64,000 nt of DNA, from contig NZ_JOAJ01000007.1 of NCBI RefSeq assembly GCF_000720425.1, positions 310,001 through 374,000 on the forward strand, given 5' to 3'. Shown piece by piece: positions 28,641 through 37,371 of the stretch (position 1 is its first letter; each line of letters opens with the position of its first letter). Position numbers and translations under genes: made by a program. Source of the DNA: Nocardia rhamnosiphila NBRC 108938 (GTDB lineage Bacteria; Actinomycetota; Actinomycetes; Mycobacteriales; Mycobacteriaceae). Under the pieces are notes generated by a model. That model did not search any database and was not told the DNA's origin. It worked only from the letters and a program-made list of their open reading frames with translations.

Positions 28641-28953
28641 TTTCAGGGCCTCGTAAGACTCGGCGCCGAGCAGCGTGGACTGTTCATAAAGGTGATCAGA
28701 CCGGGGTTTCGCCGGCCATACGAGAGCCCGGGCCCGGCGAACTGGCGGCGAGGCAATCAGCGAAGGGCAAACAGAGACGCAGCGTTGGCCGAGCATTCAA
28801 GAGGTTCGGGTGTGACCCCTTGGCCGGCATCGAGCGCCGGCCCGAGAGATGCATTCCGGCAACGACCTTCATGGTGCGTACAGGTCCGCATGTGTGTCTG
28901 GACCTCGAATGCCGACACAACCCCATGCGTCGAGTCTTACGAGACACCTCAAA

Positions 28954-29071
28954 GGGTTGAGGCCCGTCTCGCCGTTTCGGCCTCGAAAGCGCATGCGGCG
29001 AAGCCGCGAGTCTCGAGGCCGAAACGGCGAGACCAAGGGGGCCTCGACCCCGCGGCGCCGAAGGCGCCGCC
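28954..29071 (+). repeat. dispersed hairpin repeat, copy C
   Basis: GGGTTGAGGCCC opens a 21-bp perfect stem (28966-28986 with 29013-29033), with inner hairpin GCGGC-GAA-GCCGC. GGGGGCCTCGACCCC then precedes the short hairpin GCGGCGCC-GAA-GGCGCCGC and a run of six A. CGAGTCTTACGAG lies just before it (about 28931), the inverse of the copy B flank. Confidence 0.8.
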
Positions 29072-29115
29072 AAAAAACACAGCACCTTCGCGAGTGAGTT
29101 CACATTTCCTACGTC

Positions 29116-29190
29116 CGTGAGCAAGCCCACCACTCACCCCCGCAAGCAAGCCCACCACTCACCTTCGCGAGCAAGCCAACTACTCACTTC
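29116..29190 (+). repeat. three tandem 25-base units
   Basis: Units at 29116, 29141 and 29166 share GAGCAAGCC or AAGCAAGCC and CCACTCACC or CTACTCACT. The third is the most diverged. They lie between repeat copy C and the 3' end of the biotinylated-protein gene. There are no spacers, so this is not a CRISPR. Confidence 0.75.
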
Positions 29191-29285
29191 ACAGGTGAGC
29201 CCGAACGTCACCGTCGCGAACCGTGCCTCACCCCCACGAAACCTTTCCCGAGCCCCCACCCGCACCGCAGTCGGCGGCGCCGAAA

Positions 29286-29501
29286 CTACTGCACGACGGC
29301 GATGAGGTCGCCCTGCTGGAGTACCTGGCCCGGGGTGACCGCGATGGAAGCGACTTCGCCACCGATCTCGGTGATCACGGGTATCTCCATCTTCATGGAT
29401 TCGAGCAGAACGAGGGTCTGATCGATCGCCACCTGGTCTCCGACTTCGACCTCGACGGTGAGCACCGTGGACACCATCTCCGCCCGTACTTCTTCCGCCA
29501 T
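29286..29501 (-). CDS. biotinylated protein TB7.3-like
   Basis: A 71-residue single biotinyl/lipoyl-attachment domain with the biotin site LLESMKMEIPV and the flanking strand VLQQGDLIAVVQ. Length and sequence match mycobacterial TB7.3 (Rv3221c). ATG 29501 (MAEEVRAEMV) is the family start; a longer frame to 29576 is not. It may act as a carrier subunit for an acyl-CoA carboxylase, though no carboxylase gene is close. Confidence 0.93.
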   Translation of the reverse strand: MAEEVRAEMVSTVLTVEVEVGDQVAIDQTLVLLESMKMEIPVITEIGGEVASIAVTPGQVLQQGDLIAVVQ

Positions 29502-29646
29502 GACACCCCGTTCGCTCGGTTCGTTCCGGTATCGGGGCCGTGCCCGCTGTACCGCCGTCGGTACAGCCAACCACACATGGAAGAATGGCCGGGATCAACA
29601 TGTACTCCCCGCAGTCGCGGGATATGTCCCCAGGAGGGAGCTACCG

Positions 29647-29721
29647 ATGGGTAAGCGTGGCCGCAAGAAGCGCAGCCGTAAGGGAAATGCCGCCAATCAC
29701 GGCAAGCGTCCCAACGCCTGA
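29647..29721 (+). CDS. 24-residue basic ribosomal protein, bL37-like
   Basis: A tiny gene with a near-perfect ribosome site (AGGAGG, 8 bases before the ATG). It encodes MGKRGRKKRSRKG...NHGKRPNA, 24 residues, 11 of them Lys or Arg. From memory this is very like the mycobacterial 50S protein bL37, and the location between the TB7.3 gene and rshA fits. It ends at a strong bidirectional hairpin shared with rshA. Easily missed by gene finders because of its length. Confidence 0.8.
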   Translation: MGKRGRKKRSRKGNAANHGKRPNA

Positions 29722-29750
29722 GCCGACCGGCTGAGGCCGGGCACAGACCA

Positions 29751-29788
29751 CGAGCGGCCCGCACTTCCCAGGAAGTGCGGGCCGCTCG
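29751..29788. terminator. bidirectional hairpin between bL37 and rshA
   Basis: An 18-bp perfect stem (arms beginning CGAGCGGCCCGCAC) with a 2-base loop lies between two convergent genes. It should stop transcription from both sides. Confidence 0.75.
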
Positions 29789-29810
29789 GCGTTCGGGTGG
29801 TGGACCGGGA

Positions 29811-30107
29811 TCAGGCCCGGTTCGGGTCGGCGGGGAGATCGCCGGCCCGGAAGGTCACCGCGCGGATCTCCACGGTGAGCCGTTCGCGTAGCGAATCGGG
29901 GGCCTTGTCGCCGCCGCATTTGCGGTGCAGCATGCTCTTGATCTTCTCTTCGATGCCGTAGGCCTCGATGCAGGGCGCGCAGTGGTCCATATGGTGCTGG
30001 AGCCGTTCGCGGGTGCGGTCGTCACATTCGCCGTCGAGCATGAGCCAGACGTCGGCCAGTACCGCCGTGCAGTCGAGCTCCATATCGGGGTCGTGCTCGG
30101 TGCTCAC
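29811..30107 (-). CDS. rshA: zinc anti-sigma factor RshA/RsrA
   Basis: A 98-residue ZAS-family anti-sigma factor. It holds the redox motif H39-x3-C43-x2-C46 plus Cys13, Cys28 and Cys64. Reduced zinc protein binds SigH, and disulfide formation releases it. Its start overlaps the sigH stop by ATGA, so the pair is translationally coupled. Homologous to RshA of mycobacteria and RsrA of Streptomyces. Confidence 0.95.
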   Translation of the reverse strand: MSTEHDPDMELDCTAVLADVWLMLDGECDDRTRERLQHHMDHCAPCIEAYGIEEKIKSMLHRKCGGDKAPDSLRERLTVEIRAVTFRAGDLPADPNRA

Positions 30108-30916
30108 TGCTTGACCTCCTGGCGCACCGCCGCGGCGGTATCGGCATCGCCGGACTCGGACGCGTTGCGGTTGAAGCCGCGTTCGCGCGCCACATCGGCG
30201 AGCAAACCCTTCAGTTGTTTCCGTCCGCGATGCAGCCGGGACATCACCGTACCGATAGGAGTGCCCATGATGTCGGCGATTTCCTTGTACGGGAACCCTT
30301 CGACATCCGCGTAGTACACCGCCATCCGGAACTCCTCGGGCAGTTGCACGAGGGCGGCCTTGATGTCGTCGTCGGGGAGGGCGTCGAGGGCTTCGACCTC
30401 GGCCGAGCGCAGACCCGTGGAGCTGTGTTCGGCGGTGGCGGCGAGCTGCCAGTCGGTGATCTCGTCGGTGGGGTACTGCGCGGGCTGGCGCTGTTTCTTC
30501 CGATACGAGTTGATGTAGGTGTTGGTGAGGATCCGGTAGAGCCAGGCCCGCAGGTTGGTGCCTTCTTTGAAGGACTTGAAACCGGCATAGGCCTTGACAT
30601 AGGTCTCCTGGACCAGGTCTTCGGCGTCGGCGGGGTTACGCGTCATCCGCAGGGCAGCGCCGTAGAGCTGGTCCAGCATGGGTAGCGCGTCCCGCTCGAA
30701 CCGCTGAACCAGTTCGGCGTCGGTCTCCGGCTGCCCGGCAGGCCGCGCGTCGGCGCCGGTGTCGGTCGCCACGTCGTCCTCGCTCGTCACACGTGTCCCT
30801 TCGATCGGCTTACCTGCCAAATCTACCGGGAGCGTGAACTGCGGGAAGAACCGCGTGCGCGCCGGAGCCGGATCATGGTGGACCGGGCGTGGTTCGACGA
30901 GAACGGGCACCGTCAC
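30104..30916 (-). CDS. sigH: ECF sigma factor SigH/SigR, with possible long isoform
   Basis: A redox-responsive sigma factor. Region 2 has [20 protein letters not shown] and the -10 recognition helix, region 4 [20 protein letters not shown] and [13 protein letters not shown]. The form starting at GTG 30790 (228 residues, AGGGA upstream) matches mycobacterial SigH. A further in-frame ATG at 30916 adds 42 residues, resembling the inducible extended isoform (SigR') of Streptomyces. A GGAAC-N18-GTT promoter 73-99 bp upstream of 30916 indicates autoregulation. Confidence 0.95.
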   Translation of the reverse strand: MTVPVLVEPRPVHHDPAPARTRFFPQFTLPVDLAGKPIEGTRVTSEDDVATDTGADARPAGQPETDAELVQRFERDALPMLDQLYGAALRMTRNPADAEDLVQETYVKAYAGFKSFKEGTNLRAWLYRILTNTYINSYRKKQRQPAQYPTDEITDWQLAATAEHSSTGLRSAEVEALDALPDDDIKAALVQLPEEFRMAVYYADVEGFPYKEIADIMGTPIGTVMSRLHRGRKQLKGLLADVARERGFNRNASESGDADTAAAVRQEVKQ

Positions 30917-30988
30917 TCCTTCACTCGTGCGCGGGGCCGCACCAGCGGAACCGCCTGTTCCGTCCGATGCGCTGTTTCTGCCGCGTAC

Positions 30989-31015
30989 AACTCACTGCGC
31001 CCGCGAAGTGTTCCC
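30989..31015 (-). promoter_or_regulatory. SigH-type promoter of sigH
   Basis: On the minus strand GGGGAAC is separated by 18 bases from GTT, matching the SigH/SigR consensus GGAAT or GGAAC with N18 and GTT. Transcription would begin near 30980, ahead of the long-isoform ATG at 30916. This gives a positive feedback promoter. Confidence 0.75.
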
Positions 31016-31074
31016 CGACCATGGGAAAGTCACCTCACAGACCGGGTCGGCGCCGCCCGGGTAGGGTCCGGCCC

Positions 31075-31566
31075 ATGGCAGCAGCCGCCACTCCGGCGAT
31101 CCGGGCACTGGTCACCGCCGGTGCCGCGCACACCGTGCACAGCTACGACCACGACCCGCGCGCCGGCACCTACGGTGGCGAAGCGGTCGATGTGCTGGTC
31201 GCCCGTCTCGGCGTCGAACCGGGGCAGATCTTCAAGACGCTGGTGCTGGAGTTGTCCACCGGCGCGCTGGCGGTCGCGGTGCTGCCGGTTCCCGGCACGC
31301 TGTCTCTGAAGGCCGCGGCGGCGGCGCTGGGAGCGCCCAGGGCGGCACTGGCCGACCGGACCCGGGCCGAGCGCGGGACCGGTTACGTTCTGGGCGGTAT
31401 CTCTCCCCTGGGACAGCGCAAACGTCATCCCACGGTGATCGACGACTCCGCGCTCGGCTGGGATCGGGTGCTGTGCAGTGCGGGGCGGCGGGGCCTGGAG
31501 ATCGAGGTCGCGCCCACCGATCTGATGCGGTTGACCGGCGCGGTCACCGCCCCGGTCACCGCCTGA
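31075..31566 (+). CDS. ybaK: YbaK/EbsC-type Cys-tRNA(Pro) deacylase
   Basis: A 163-residue editing-domain protein. Diagnostic segments are DPRAGTYGGEAVDVLV, GQIFKTLVLE (catalytic Lys region) and GYVLGGISPLGQRKRHPTVI. YbaK hydrolyses mischarged Cys-tRNA(Pro) in trans. ATG 31075 gives the family start; the longer frame covers the sigH promoter. It diverges from sigH, so the sigma-factor promoter region is shared. Confidence 0.92.
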   Translation: MAAAATPAIRALVTAGAAHTVHSYDHDPRAGTYGGEAVDVLVARLGVEPGQIFKTLVLELSTGALAVAVLPVPGTLSLKAAAAALGAPRAALADRTRAERGTGYVLGGISPLGQRKRHPTVIDDSALGWDRVLCSAGRRGLEIEVAPTDLMRLTGAVTAPVTA

Positions 31567-31689
31567 GCCGGGAGGCGCCGCCGCCGGATCGGCTCGCTCC
31601 CGCGTGCCGAGGGGCAATTCCCCAGGTCAGACCTGTTCGTGTGCGTTACTTGGTACGACCGATCGTCCGACCCGAGGATGTGATGCGAT

Positions 31690-32013
31690 ATGTCCCCGCG
31701 CAAATCTGTGCGCACCGCGTTCTTCGCCGTGTCCGCAGCCGTGGCCCTGTCCGTCGGCCCGGCGGTGCTGTCGGCGCCGGTGGCCTCGGCGGCGCCGGGT
31801 GAGTTCCCGCTCGCCGACCAGGGTGATTCGGAGAACGAACCGGAGAGCCGCACCCCGGAGAACGATCTCGGTAAGCGCACCGAGGAAGCCGGTGAGCGCG
31901 CCGAGGAAGCCGGCGGCGGAGTGGTGACCGAGGTCATCGACCTGAGCGGCGATATTTTGAAATGCGGCTTGCACATCGCCACTCCGGCGATCGAATGCCC
32001 CCTGGGCAGCTGA
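31690..32013 (+). CDS. small exported protein of unknown function
   Basis: A 107-residue protein with a clear signal peptide (RKSVRTAFFAVSAAVALSVG, cleavage after SAPVASAAP). An acidic low-complexity middle (EEAGERAEEAGGG) and two Cys in the last 17 residues (LKCGLHIATPAIEC) follow. GAGG lies 10 bases upstream of ATG 31690. No family recognised; likely a secreted or envelope protein. A strong hairpin follows the stop. Confidence 0.7.
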   Translation: MSPRKSVRTAFFAVSAAVALSVGPAVLSAPVASAAPGEFPLADQGDSENEPESRTPENDLGKRTEEAGERAEEAGGGVVTEVIDLSGDILKCGLHIATPAIECPLGS

Positions 32014-32018
32014 GCCTC

Positions 32019-32056
32019 GCGTCGGCCCGGGACGGTGAACCGTCCCGGGCCGACGC
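32019..32056. terminator. hairpin between the exported peptide gene and the SRAP gene
   Basis: A 17-bp perfect stem (arm GCGTCGGCCCGGGACGG) with a TGAA loop lies 6 bp after the exported-protein stop and 4 bp before the convergent SRAP-gene stop. Bidirectional terminator. Confidence 0.75.
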
Positions 32057-32060
32057 GTCC

Positions 32061-32906
32061 TCACAGCAGGGTGGTCTGCTCCGCCGTATCGGGGGCGGAC
32101 GCCAGTAGCTCCGGCCCGTTGTTCTTCACACTGTTCACCAGGGTCGGCACCGGCCGGGCCGCGATTTCGGCCACCAGGGCCTCGCTGGGCGGTCCGAGCA
32201 GGTCCGCGGGGGCGCGGTGATCGGGGTCCAGCCAGGCGTCCCAATGTTCGCGGGGCATCGGCAGCGGCATCCGGTCGTGGATCCGGGTGAGGTCGCCGAC
32301 GGCGTCGGTGGTGAGGATGGTGCACGACAGCAGCGGTTCCGGATCGTCGAGCGACCGGTCCCGCCAGACCGACCACAGCCCCGCCATGTACAGCCGCTCA
32401 CCGTCCGGACGGGACATGAAGTACGGGTGCTTGACCACCTTGGGCTTCTTCCCGTTGCCCGGACCCGCCGGATCGGGTTCGACGAGCCATTCGTACCAGC
32501 CGTCCATCGGGACCAGGCAGCGCCGGTATTTCACCGCGTCCCGGAAGGACGGGAGCGTGGCCGCCCGGTCTGCCCGGGCGTTGAACAGTGGTTTCCCCTT
32601 GACCGGGACTCCCGGTTCGGCGGCTTTGCTCCAGTGCGGAATCAGTCCCCAGCGCATCCGCCGGATACGGCGGCTCGGTGTGTCGTCGGGGTGTTCGTGG
32701 GTATGCCGGTCGACGACCGTGACGATCTGCGTCGTCGGCGCGACGTTGTAGTTGACCCCCGGCGCCCGGCCGCCGCGGGTATCCGCGTTCTCCCCGGCCG
32801 TCGGCCCGCCACCGCCCGGTGCTCCGAAGCCCCCGGTCTCGTCGATGGCGTCCAACTCGACCGCGAGCCGGCCGGGATCCGTCGTTGTCGCATACCGTCC
32901 GCACAT
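32061..32906 (-). CDS. SRAP-domain protein (HMCES/YedK family)
   Basis: A 281-residue protein of the family that crosslinks to abasic sites in single-stranded DNA. It begins MCGRYA, so Cys2 becomes the N-terminal nucleophile after Met removal. NARADRAATLPSF, MDGWYEW (catalytic Glu) and TRIHDRMP (active-site His) are all present. A Gly-rich insert lies at about 25-48. Syntenic with Rv3226c, next to aroA. Role: protection of abasic sites during replication. Confidence 0.93.
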   Translation of the reverse strand: MCGRYATTTDPGRLAVELDAIDETGGFGAPGGGGPTAGENADTRGGRAPGVNYNVAPTTQIVTVVDRHTHEHPDDTPSRRIRRMRWGLIPHWSKAAEPGVPVKGKPLFNARADRAATLPSFRDAVKYRRCLVPMDGWYEWLVEPDPAGPGNGKKPKVVKHPYFMSRPDGERLYMAGLWSVWRDRSLDDPEPLLSCTILTTDAVGDLTRIHDRMPLPMPREHWDAWLDPDHRAPADLLGPPSEALVAEIAARPVPTLVNSVKNNGPELLASAPDTAEQTTLL

Positions 32907-32990
32907 ATTCCGATACTTACACCGAATACCGACAGATCAAGACAATCCCGGGCCGGTGCGCAACAATGATGCCAGTACCTGGTGACGTGT

Positions 32991-33017
32991 TGAGAGTTAT
33001 GTCTTAGCATTCTCTCA
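32991..33017. promoter_or_regulatory. possible operator upstream of the aldehyde dehydrogenase
   Basis: TGAGAG and CTCTCA form a 6-bp inverted repeat with a 15-base AT-richer spacer, 73-99 bp before the aldehyde dehydrogenase start. It may be an operator or frame the promoter. No regulator is linked. Confidence 0.25.
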
Positions 33018-33089
33018 CCGAGGACGCGGCGGTCACAGGCTGCCCGTTCACGCGCGCAGCTACCGCCCTACTTCCGCAGAGGAGAACCT

Positions 33090-34595
33090 GTGACAACCAC
33101 CGAAAACGCTACCGAGAAAGAATCGGTGCTCACCTCGGTCGATCCGGCCACAGGAGCGACCCTGGCCACGTATCCGATCGCCGACGAGAAGGCGGTCGGT
33201 GAAGCTGTCGCGAAGGCGCGCGCCGCCGCTCCGGTCTGGGAGGATCTGGGCTTCGACGGCCGGAAGAAGGCCCTGCTGCGCTGGTCCAGCCGGCTGGTCG
33301 CCAAATCCGACGAGTTCTGCGCGCTCATCCACGCCGAGAACGGTAAACCGCTCGACGACGCTTTTCTGGAACTGATGCTCGCGCTCGAGCACATCGCGTG
33401 GGCGGCCAAGCATGCCAAGAAGGTCCTGTCCCCCCAGAAGATCCCCGCGGGCCCACTGATGGCGAACTTCTCGGCCCGTATCGAATACCGGCCGCTGGGT
33501 GTCATCGGCGTGATCGGACCGTGGAACTATCCCGTCTACACCCCTAACGGGTCGCTGGCCTACGCACTGGCCGCCGGTAACACCGTGGTGTTCAAGCCGT
33601 CGGAATTCTCCACCGGAATCGGCAATTTCCTCGCCGAGGCCTTCTCCGAGGCCAACCCGGAACTGCCCGAGGGCGTTTTCGTCGCGATCAACGGTTTCGG
33701 CGCGACCGGTGCCGCGCTGGTGAAATCCGGAATCGACAAGGTCGCGTTCACCGGTTCGGCCGCCACTGGACGCAAGATCATGGCCTCGGCCGCCGAGAAC
33801 CTCACCCCGGTGCTGTTGGAGTGCGGCGGTAAAGACCCCGTGATCGTGGCGGCGGACGCGGATGTGAAGGCCGCCGCCGACGCCATCGCCTGGGGCGCCA
33901 CCTCGAACAGCGGTCAGACCTGCGCCGGCGTGGAACGCGTCTACGTGGACAAGTCGGTCAAAGACGAGTTCCTCGCCGAGCTGACTCGCATCCTGAAGGA
34001 TGTGAAACCGGGCTCGGACAAGGACGCCGCCTACGGCCCGATGACCATGCCGAGCCAGATCGATATCGTCAAGAAGCATATCGACGCGGCCCTGGCCAGC
34101 GGTGGCAAAGCGCTGCTGGGCGGTCCGGAATCGATCAAGGGCCCCTTCATCGAACCCGTCGTCCTGGTGGACGTGGACGAGGACTCGGCGGCGGTCAAGG
34201 AGGAGACCTTCGGTCCGACCGTCACCGTCACCACCGTGAACAGCATCGACGAGGCCGTGGATCTCGCCAACAACACCACCTTCGGCCTGGCCTCGGCGGT
34301 GTACTCGAAGAAGCAGGGACTCGAGATCGCCCGGCGGCTGAAGGTCGGCGCGACCTCGGTGAACTCGGTACTCGGCTTCGCCGCCATCCCCGGACTGCCC
34401 TTCGGTGGCAGCGCCGATTCCGGTATCGGCCGTATCCACGGTGAGCCGGGTATGCGCGAATTCGCCCGGCCGCATTCGATCGCGGTGCAGCGCTTCACGA
34501 TTCCCGGAATGGCATTGCAGAGTTATCGCCGAACCCAGGCGAACATGAAGATGCTGCGCAAGATGGTTCCGCTGCTGCACGGCCGGAACAAGTAG
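33090..34595 (+). CDS. NAD(P)-dependent aldehyde dehydrogenase
   Basis: A 501-residue aldehyde dehydrogenase. The Rossmann entry is [13 protein letters not shown], the cofactor loop FTGSAATGR, the general base Glu in LLECGGKDP, and the catalytic Cys in [14 protein letters not shown]. The C-terminal [12 protein letters not shown] is typical. GAGGAG precedes GTG 33090. The closest group is probably the succinate-semialdehyde or medium/long-chain class, but the substrate is not decided by sequence. It lies between the SRAP gene and aroA. Confidence 0.92.
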   Translation: MTTTENATEKESVLTSVDPATGATLATYPIADEKAVGEAVAKARAAAPVWEDLGFDGRKKALLRWSSRLVAKSDEFCALIHAENGKPLDDAFLELMLALEHIAWAAKHAKKVLSPQKIPAGPLMANFSARIEYRPLGVIGVIGPWNYPVYTPNGSLAYALAAGNTVVFKPSEFSTGIGNFLAEAFSEANPELPEGVFVAINGFGATGAALVKSGIDKVAFTGSAATGRKIMASAAENLTPVLLECGGKDPVIVAADADVKAAADAIAWGATSNSGQTCAGVERVYVDKSVKDEFLAELTRILKDVKPGSDKDAAYGPMTMPSQIDIVKKHIDAALASGGKALLGGPESIKGPFIEPVVLVDVDEDSAAVKEETFGPTVTVTTVNSIDEAVDLANNTTFGLASAVYSKKQGLEIARRLKVGATSVNSVLGFAAIPGLPFGGSADSGIGRIHGEPGMREFARPHSIAVQRFTIPGMALQSYRRTQANMKMLRKMVPLLHGRNK

Positions 34596-34693
34596 TCCGG
34601 CCACCAGAGGTGCGGACGCGATCGGTGGTGCTCGGCGACACACTGACGAGCACCACCGACACGCCTGTCGGCCCGATGCGCCAAGATGGTTGG

Positions 34694-35986
34694 GTGAGTT
34701 TCTGGCCAGCGCCCCATGTCGATGCCCCAGTGCATGCGACCGTCACCCTGCCCGGCTCCAAATCGATCACGAACAGAGCGCTGGTCCTGGCCGCGCTCGC
34801 CGATGGCCCCTCGACCATCACCGGAGCCCTGCGCAGCCGTGACACCGGTCTGATGATCACCGCGCTGCGTGCCCTGGGCACCCAGATCATCGGCGACGCC
34901 GACACCCTTGCCGTCACCCCCGCGCCACTACGGGGCGGGCGGGTCGACTGCGGCCTGGCCGGAACCGTGATGCGTTTCGTGCCCCCGGTGGCGACCCTCG
35001 CGGAGGGCGACACCGCCTTCGACGGCGATATCGCCGCCCGGGTCCGCCCGCTGCGCACCATCCTCGACGCCCTGCGTGGGCTCGGCGCGGATATCGAGGG
35101 CGACGCCCTGCCGTTCACCGTGCGCGGGACCGGTGCCCTGCGCGGCGGCGCCATCACCATCGACGCCTCCGGTTCCTCACAGTTCGTCTCGGGCCTGCTG
35201 CTGTCGGGGGCGCGTTTCGACGAGGGCGTGGTGGTACGCCATTCCGGGAGCGCGCTGCCCTCCATGCCGCATATCGAGATGACGGTCGAGATGCTGCGCC
35301 GCGCCGATGTCGCGGTCGAGGCACCCGCCGATGTCCGGGGCGAACAGACCTGGACCGTATCGCCCGGCCCGATCCGCGCGGTCGACTGGACGGTCGAACC
35401 GGACCTGTCCAATGCCACCCCGTTCCTGGCCGCGGCCGCGGTCACCGGCGGCAGCGTCAGCATCCCGCACTGGCCCCGGCTGACCACCCAGGCCGGCGAT
35501 GTGATCCGGGAGATCCTGGTGCGGATGGGCGCCGAAGCCGGTTTCCGTGACGGCGCGCTCACCGTGACCGGTCCGGACCGGCTGGCCGGTATCGATATCG
35601 ATCTGCACGATGTGGGCGAGCTGACCCCGACCGTCGCGGCGCTGGCGGCACTCGCCGATTCGGAGTCCCGGCTGCGGGGCATCGCCCATCTGCGCGGGCA
35701 CGAAACCGATCGGCTGGCCGCGCTGTCCACCGAGATCAACCGGCTCGGCGGGCAGGTGTCCGAAACCGAGGACGGCCTGGAGATCGTCCCCGCCCCGCTG
35801 CACGGCGGCCGCTGGCATTCCTACGCCGACCACCGGATGGCCACCGCCGGCGCGATTCTCGGGCTCGCCGTACCGGGGATCGAGATCGAGGACATCGGGA
35901 CGACCGCCAAGACCCTGCCCGATTTCGTCGCCCTGTGGGAATCGATGCTCGACCCGCAGTCGGCCGAACCGGGAGCGGCTCACTGA
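34694..35986 (+). CDS. aroA: 5-enolpyruvylshikimate-3-phosphate synthase AroA
   Basis: A 430-residue EPSP synthase, sixth step of the shikimate pathway (shikimate-3-phosphate plus PEP). Signatures are [29 protein letters not shown] (class I type glycine loop) and [11 protein letters not shown] with [16 protein letters not shown] 34694 gives the family N-terminus [13 protein letters not shown] 34676 adds six residues. It overlaps rsgA. Order matches Rv3227-Rv3228. Confidence 0.96.
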   Translation: MSFWPAPHVDAPVHATVTLPGSKSITNRALVLAALADGPSTITGALRSRDTGLMITALRALGTQIIGDADTLAVTPAPLRGGRVDCGLAGTVMRFVPPVATLAEGDTAFDGDIAARVRPLRTILDALRGLGADIEGDALPFTVRGTGALRGGAITIDASGSSQFVSGLLLSGARFDEGVVVRHSGSALPSMPHIEMTVEMLRRADVAVEAPADVRGEQTWTVSPGPIRAVDWTVEPDLSNATPFLAAAAVTGGSVSIPHWPRLTTQAGDVIREILVRMGAEAGFRDGALTVTGPDRLAGIDIDLHDVGELTPTVAALAALADSESRLRGIAHLRGHETDRLAALSTEINRLGGQVSETEDGLEIVPAPLHGGRWHSYADHRMATAGAILGLAVPGIEIEDIGTTAKTLPDFVALWESMLDPQSAEPGAAH

Positions 35987-36984
35987 GCCGGCGCGGCCGC
36001 ACCACCGCCTCGTACGACGAATCCGATGTCCGGGTGCGTCCCGGGCGGAGTTCGCGGCCGCGAACCAAGACCCGCCCGGAACACCGGGACGCGCAGCCGG
36101 CCATGGTCGTCTCGGTGGACCGGGGACGCTGGGGGTGTGTGCTCGACGGCGATCCGCAGCGTCCGCTGGTGGCCATGCGGGCCCGGGAACTGGGACGCAC
36201 CCCCATCGTGGTCGGCGATCGGGTCGAGGTGGTCGGCGACCTGTCCGGCCGGCCCGACACCCTCGCGCGGATCGTCCGGGTCACCGAGCGCACCACCGTG
36301 CTGCGGCGCACCGCGGACGACACCGATCCGTTCGAGCGGGTGGTGGTCGGTAATGCCGAGAAATTGTTCATCGTGGTGGCACTGGCCGATCCGCCGCCGC
36401 GCACCGGTTTCGTGGAGCGGGCCATGGTGGCCGCCTACGCGGGCGGTCTGGAACCGGTCCTGTGTCTCACCAAACACGACCTGGCCGGGGACTCGGAATT
36501 CGCGGCCGCATTCGACGACCTGGACCTGACCATCGTCTATGCGGGAATCGATGATCCGCTCGACGCGACACTGACCCTGCTCACCGGCCATCTCACCTGC
36601 TTCCTGGGACATTCCGGGGTGGGGAAGTCCACCCTGGTCAACCGGCTGGTTCCCGACGCCGAGCGGGCGGTCGGCGAGGTGTCCGGGGTCGGCAAGGGCA
36701 AACACACCTCCACGCAGTCGGTCGCGCTGGCGCTGCCGGGTGGCGGCTGGGTCATCGACACTCCGGGCATCCGGTCGTTCGGCCTCGCCCACATCACGCC
36801 CGACGATGTGATCGCGGCCTTCACCGATCTCGCCGCGGCGATCGAGGACTGCCCACGCGGTTGTACGCATCTGGGTCCGCCCGCCGATCCGGAATGCGCG
36901 CTGGACGAGATTCCGGGCAAAGCGCGGCGAGTGGCCGCGATCCGCCGCCTGCTGGTCGCGCTGAACTCCAACGACCAGTGGTGA
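35983..36984 (+). CDS. rsgA: ribosome small-subunit GTPase RsgA
   Basis: A circularly permuted GTPase that checks 30S maturation. The OB-fold region is about 35-95, then the permuted G motifs TKHD (G4), [14 protein letters not shown] (G1), KGKHTST (G2) and DTPGIRSFG (G3). A C-terminal zinc knuckle follows: [16 protein letters not shown]. The conserved N-terminus [20 protein letters not shown] fits a CTG start at 35983, overlapping the aroA stop as CTGA behind GGGAG. GTG 35935 is the conventional alternative but overlaps aroA by 52 bp. Confidence 0.94.
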   Translation: MSRRGRTTASYDESDVRVRPGRSSRPRTKTRPEHRDAQPAMVVSVDRGRWGCVLDGDPQRPLVAMRARELGRTPIVVGDRVEVVGDLSGRPDTLARIVRVTERTTVLRRTADDTDPFERVVVGNAEKLFIVVALADPPPRTGFVERAMVAAYAGGLEPVLCLTKHDLAGDSEFAAAFDDLDLTIVYAGIDDPLDATLTLLTGHLTCFLGHSGVGKSTLVNRLVPDAERAVGEVSGVGKGKHTSTQSVALALPGGGWVIDTPGIRSFGLAHITPDDVIAAFTDLAAAIEDCPRGCTHLGPPADPECALDEIPGKARRVAAIRRLLVALNSNDQW

Positions 36985-36993
36985 GCATGCCGG

Positions 36994-37371
36994 TTACCGC
37001 AGCCGGGCATTCTTCCGCCTCGGTGCCGGGGGTTTCGGTGTCTTGGGCGGTAGCGCTCCGGCGAACCGGACGCCGCGTTCGACCCAGGTGGTGAGGTCAC
37101 GGTCGTCGCGGATCGCCGCCGCCGTCACCCGTAGCCACCCGTCCAGTTCCCGGCCCTGCATCACCATGGGGGTCACCGAGACGTCGTCGACCAGCGCGGC
37201 GGCCGCCGCGGGCTCCATGCGCACCATCAGCCCGCCCTCCCGGCTGACCGCGACCCCCATATGGCCGCCGATCAGGAAGGCCAGTCCGCCGAACATGCGC
37301 CGCTCGGACACGTCGGCGCCGGCCTCCACCACCGCCCGGACCCGCTCCGCCAGCTCTTCGTCGTATGCCAT
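36994..37371 (-). CDS. TfoX/Sxy N-terminal domain protein
   Basis: A 125-residue protein of the TfoX_N family (MAYDEELAERVRAVVEAG, then SERRMFGGLAFLIGGHMGVA) with a basic Pro-rich tail (PPKTPKPPAPRRKNARLR). ATG 37371 is the family start. In actinobacteria these are stand-alone proteins of unknown role; competence regulation as in gamma-proteobacteria is not implied. It is convergent with rsgA, 9 bp between stops. Confidence 0.88.
   Translation of the reverse strand: MAYDEELAERVRAVVEAGADVSERRMFGGLAFLIGGHMGVAVSREGGLMVRMEPAAAAALVDDVSVTPMVMQGRELDGWLRVTAAAIRDDRDLTTWVERGVRFAGALPPKTPKPPAPRRKNARLR

Larger units (their letters stand above)
28515..29285. other. 770-bp non-coding segment with paired repeats
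   Basis: It contains repeat copy B (28526-28640, inverted), a spacer of about 310 bp of lower GC without a credible gene, repeat copy C (28954-29071, direct) and a 25-base tandem repeat (29116-29190). The pdtaS promoter must lie here, although copy B starts almost at its ATG. Open frames across this area are translations of the repeats. Confidence 0.6.

Noticed and set aside
28891..29120. Arg-rich open frames over the repeat copies (and similar ones at 25050-25320 and 61073-61356)
   Set aside because: The similar peptides come from translating the hairpin repeat in different frames, not from conserved proteins.
29116..29190. Possible CRISPR array
   Set aside because: The 25-base units are contiguous, without spacers, and there are no cas genes.
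33060..34643. 527-codon minus-strand frame opposite the aldehyde dehydrogenase
   Set aside because: The aldehyde dehydrogenase on the plus strand has every catalytic motif; the antisense frame has none.
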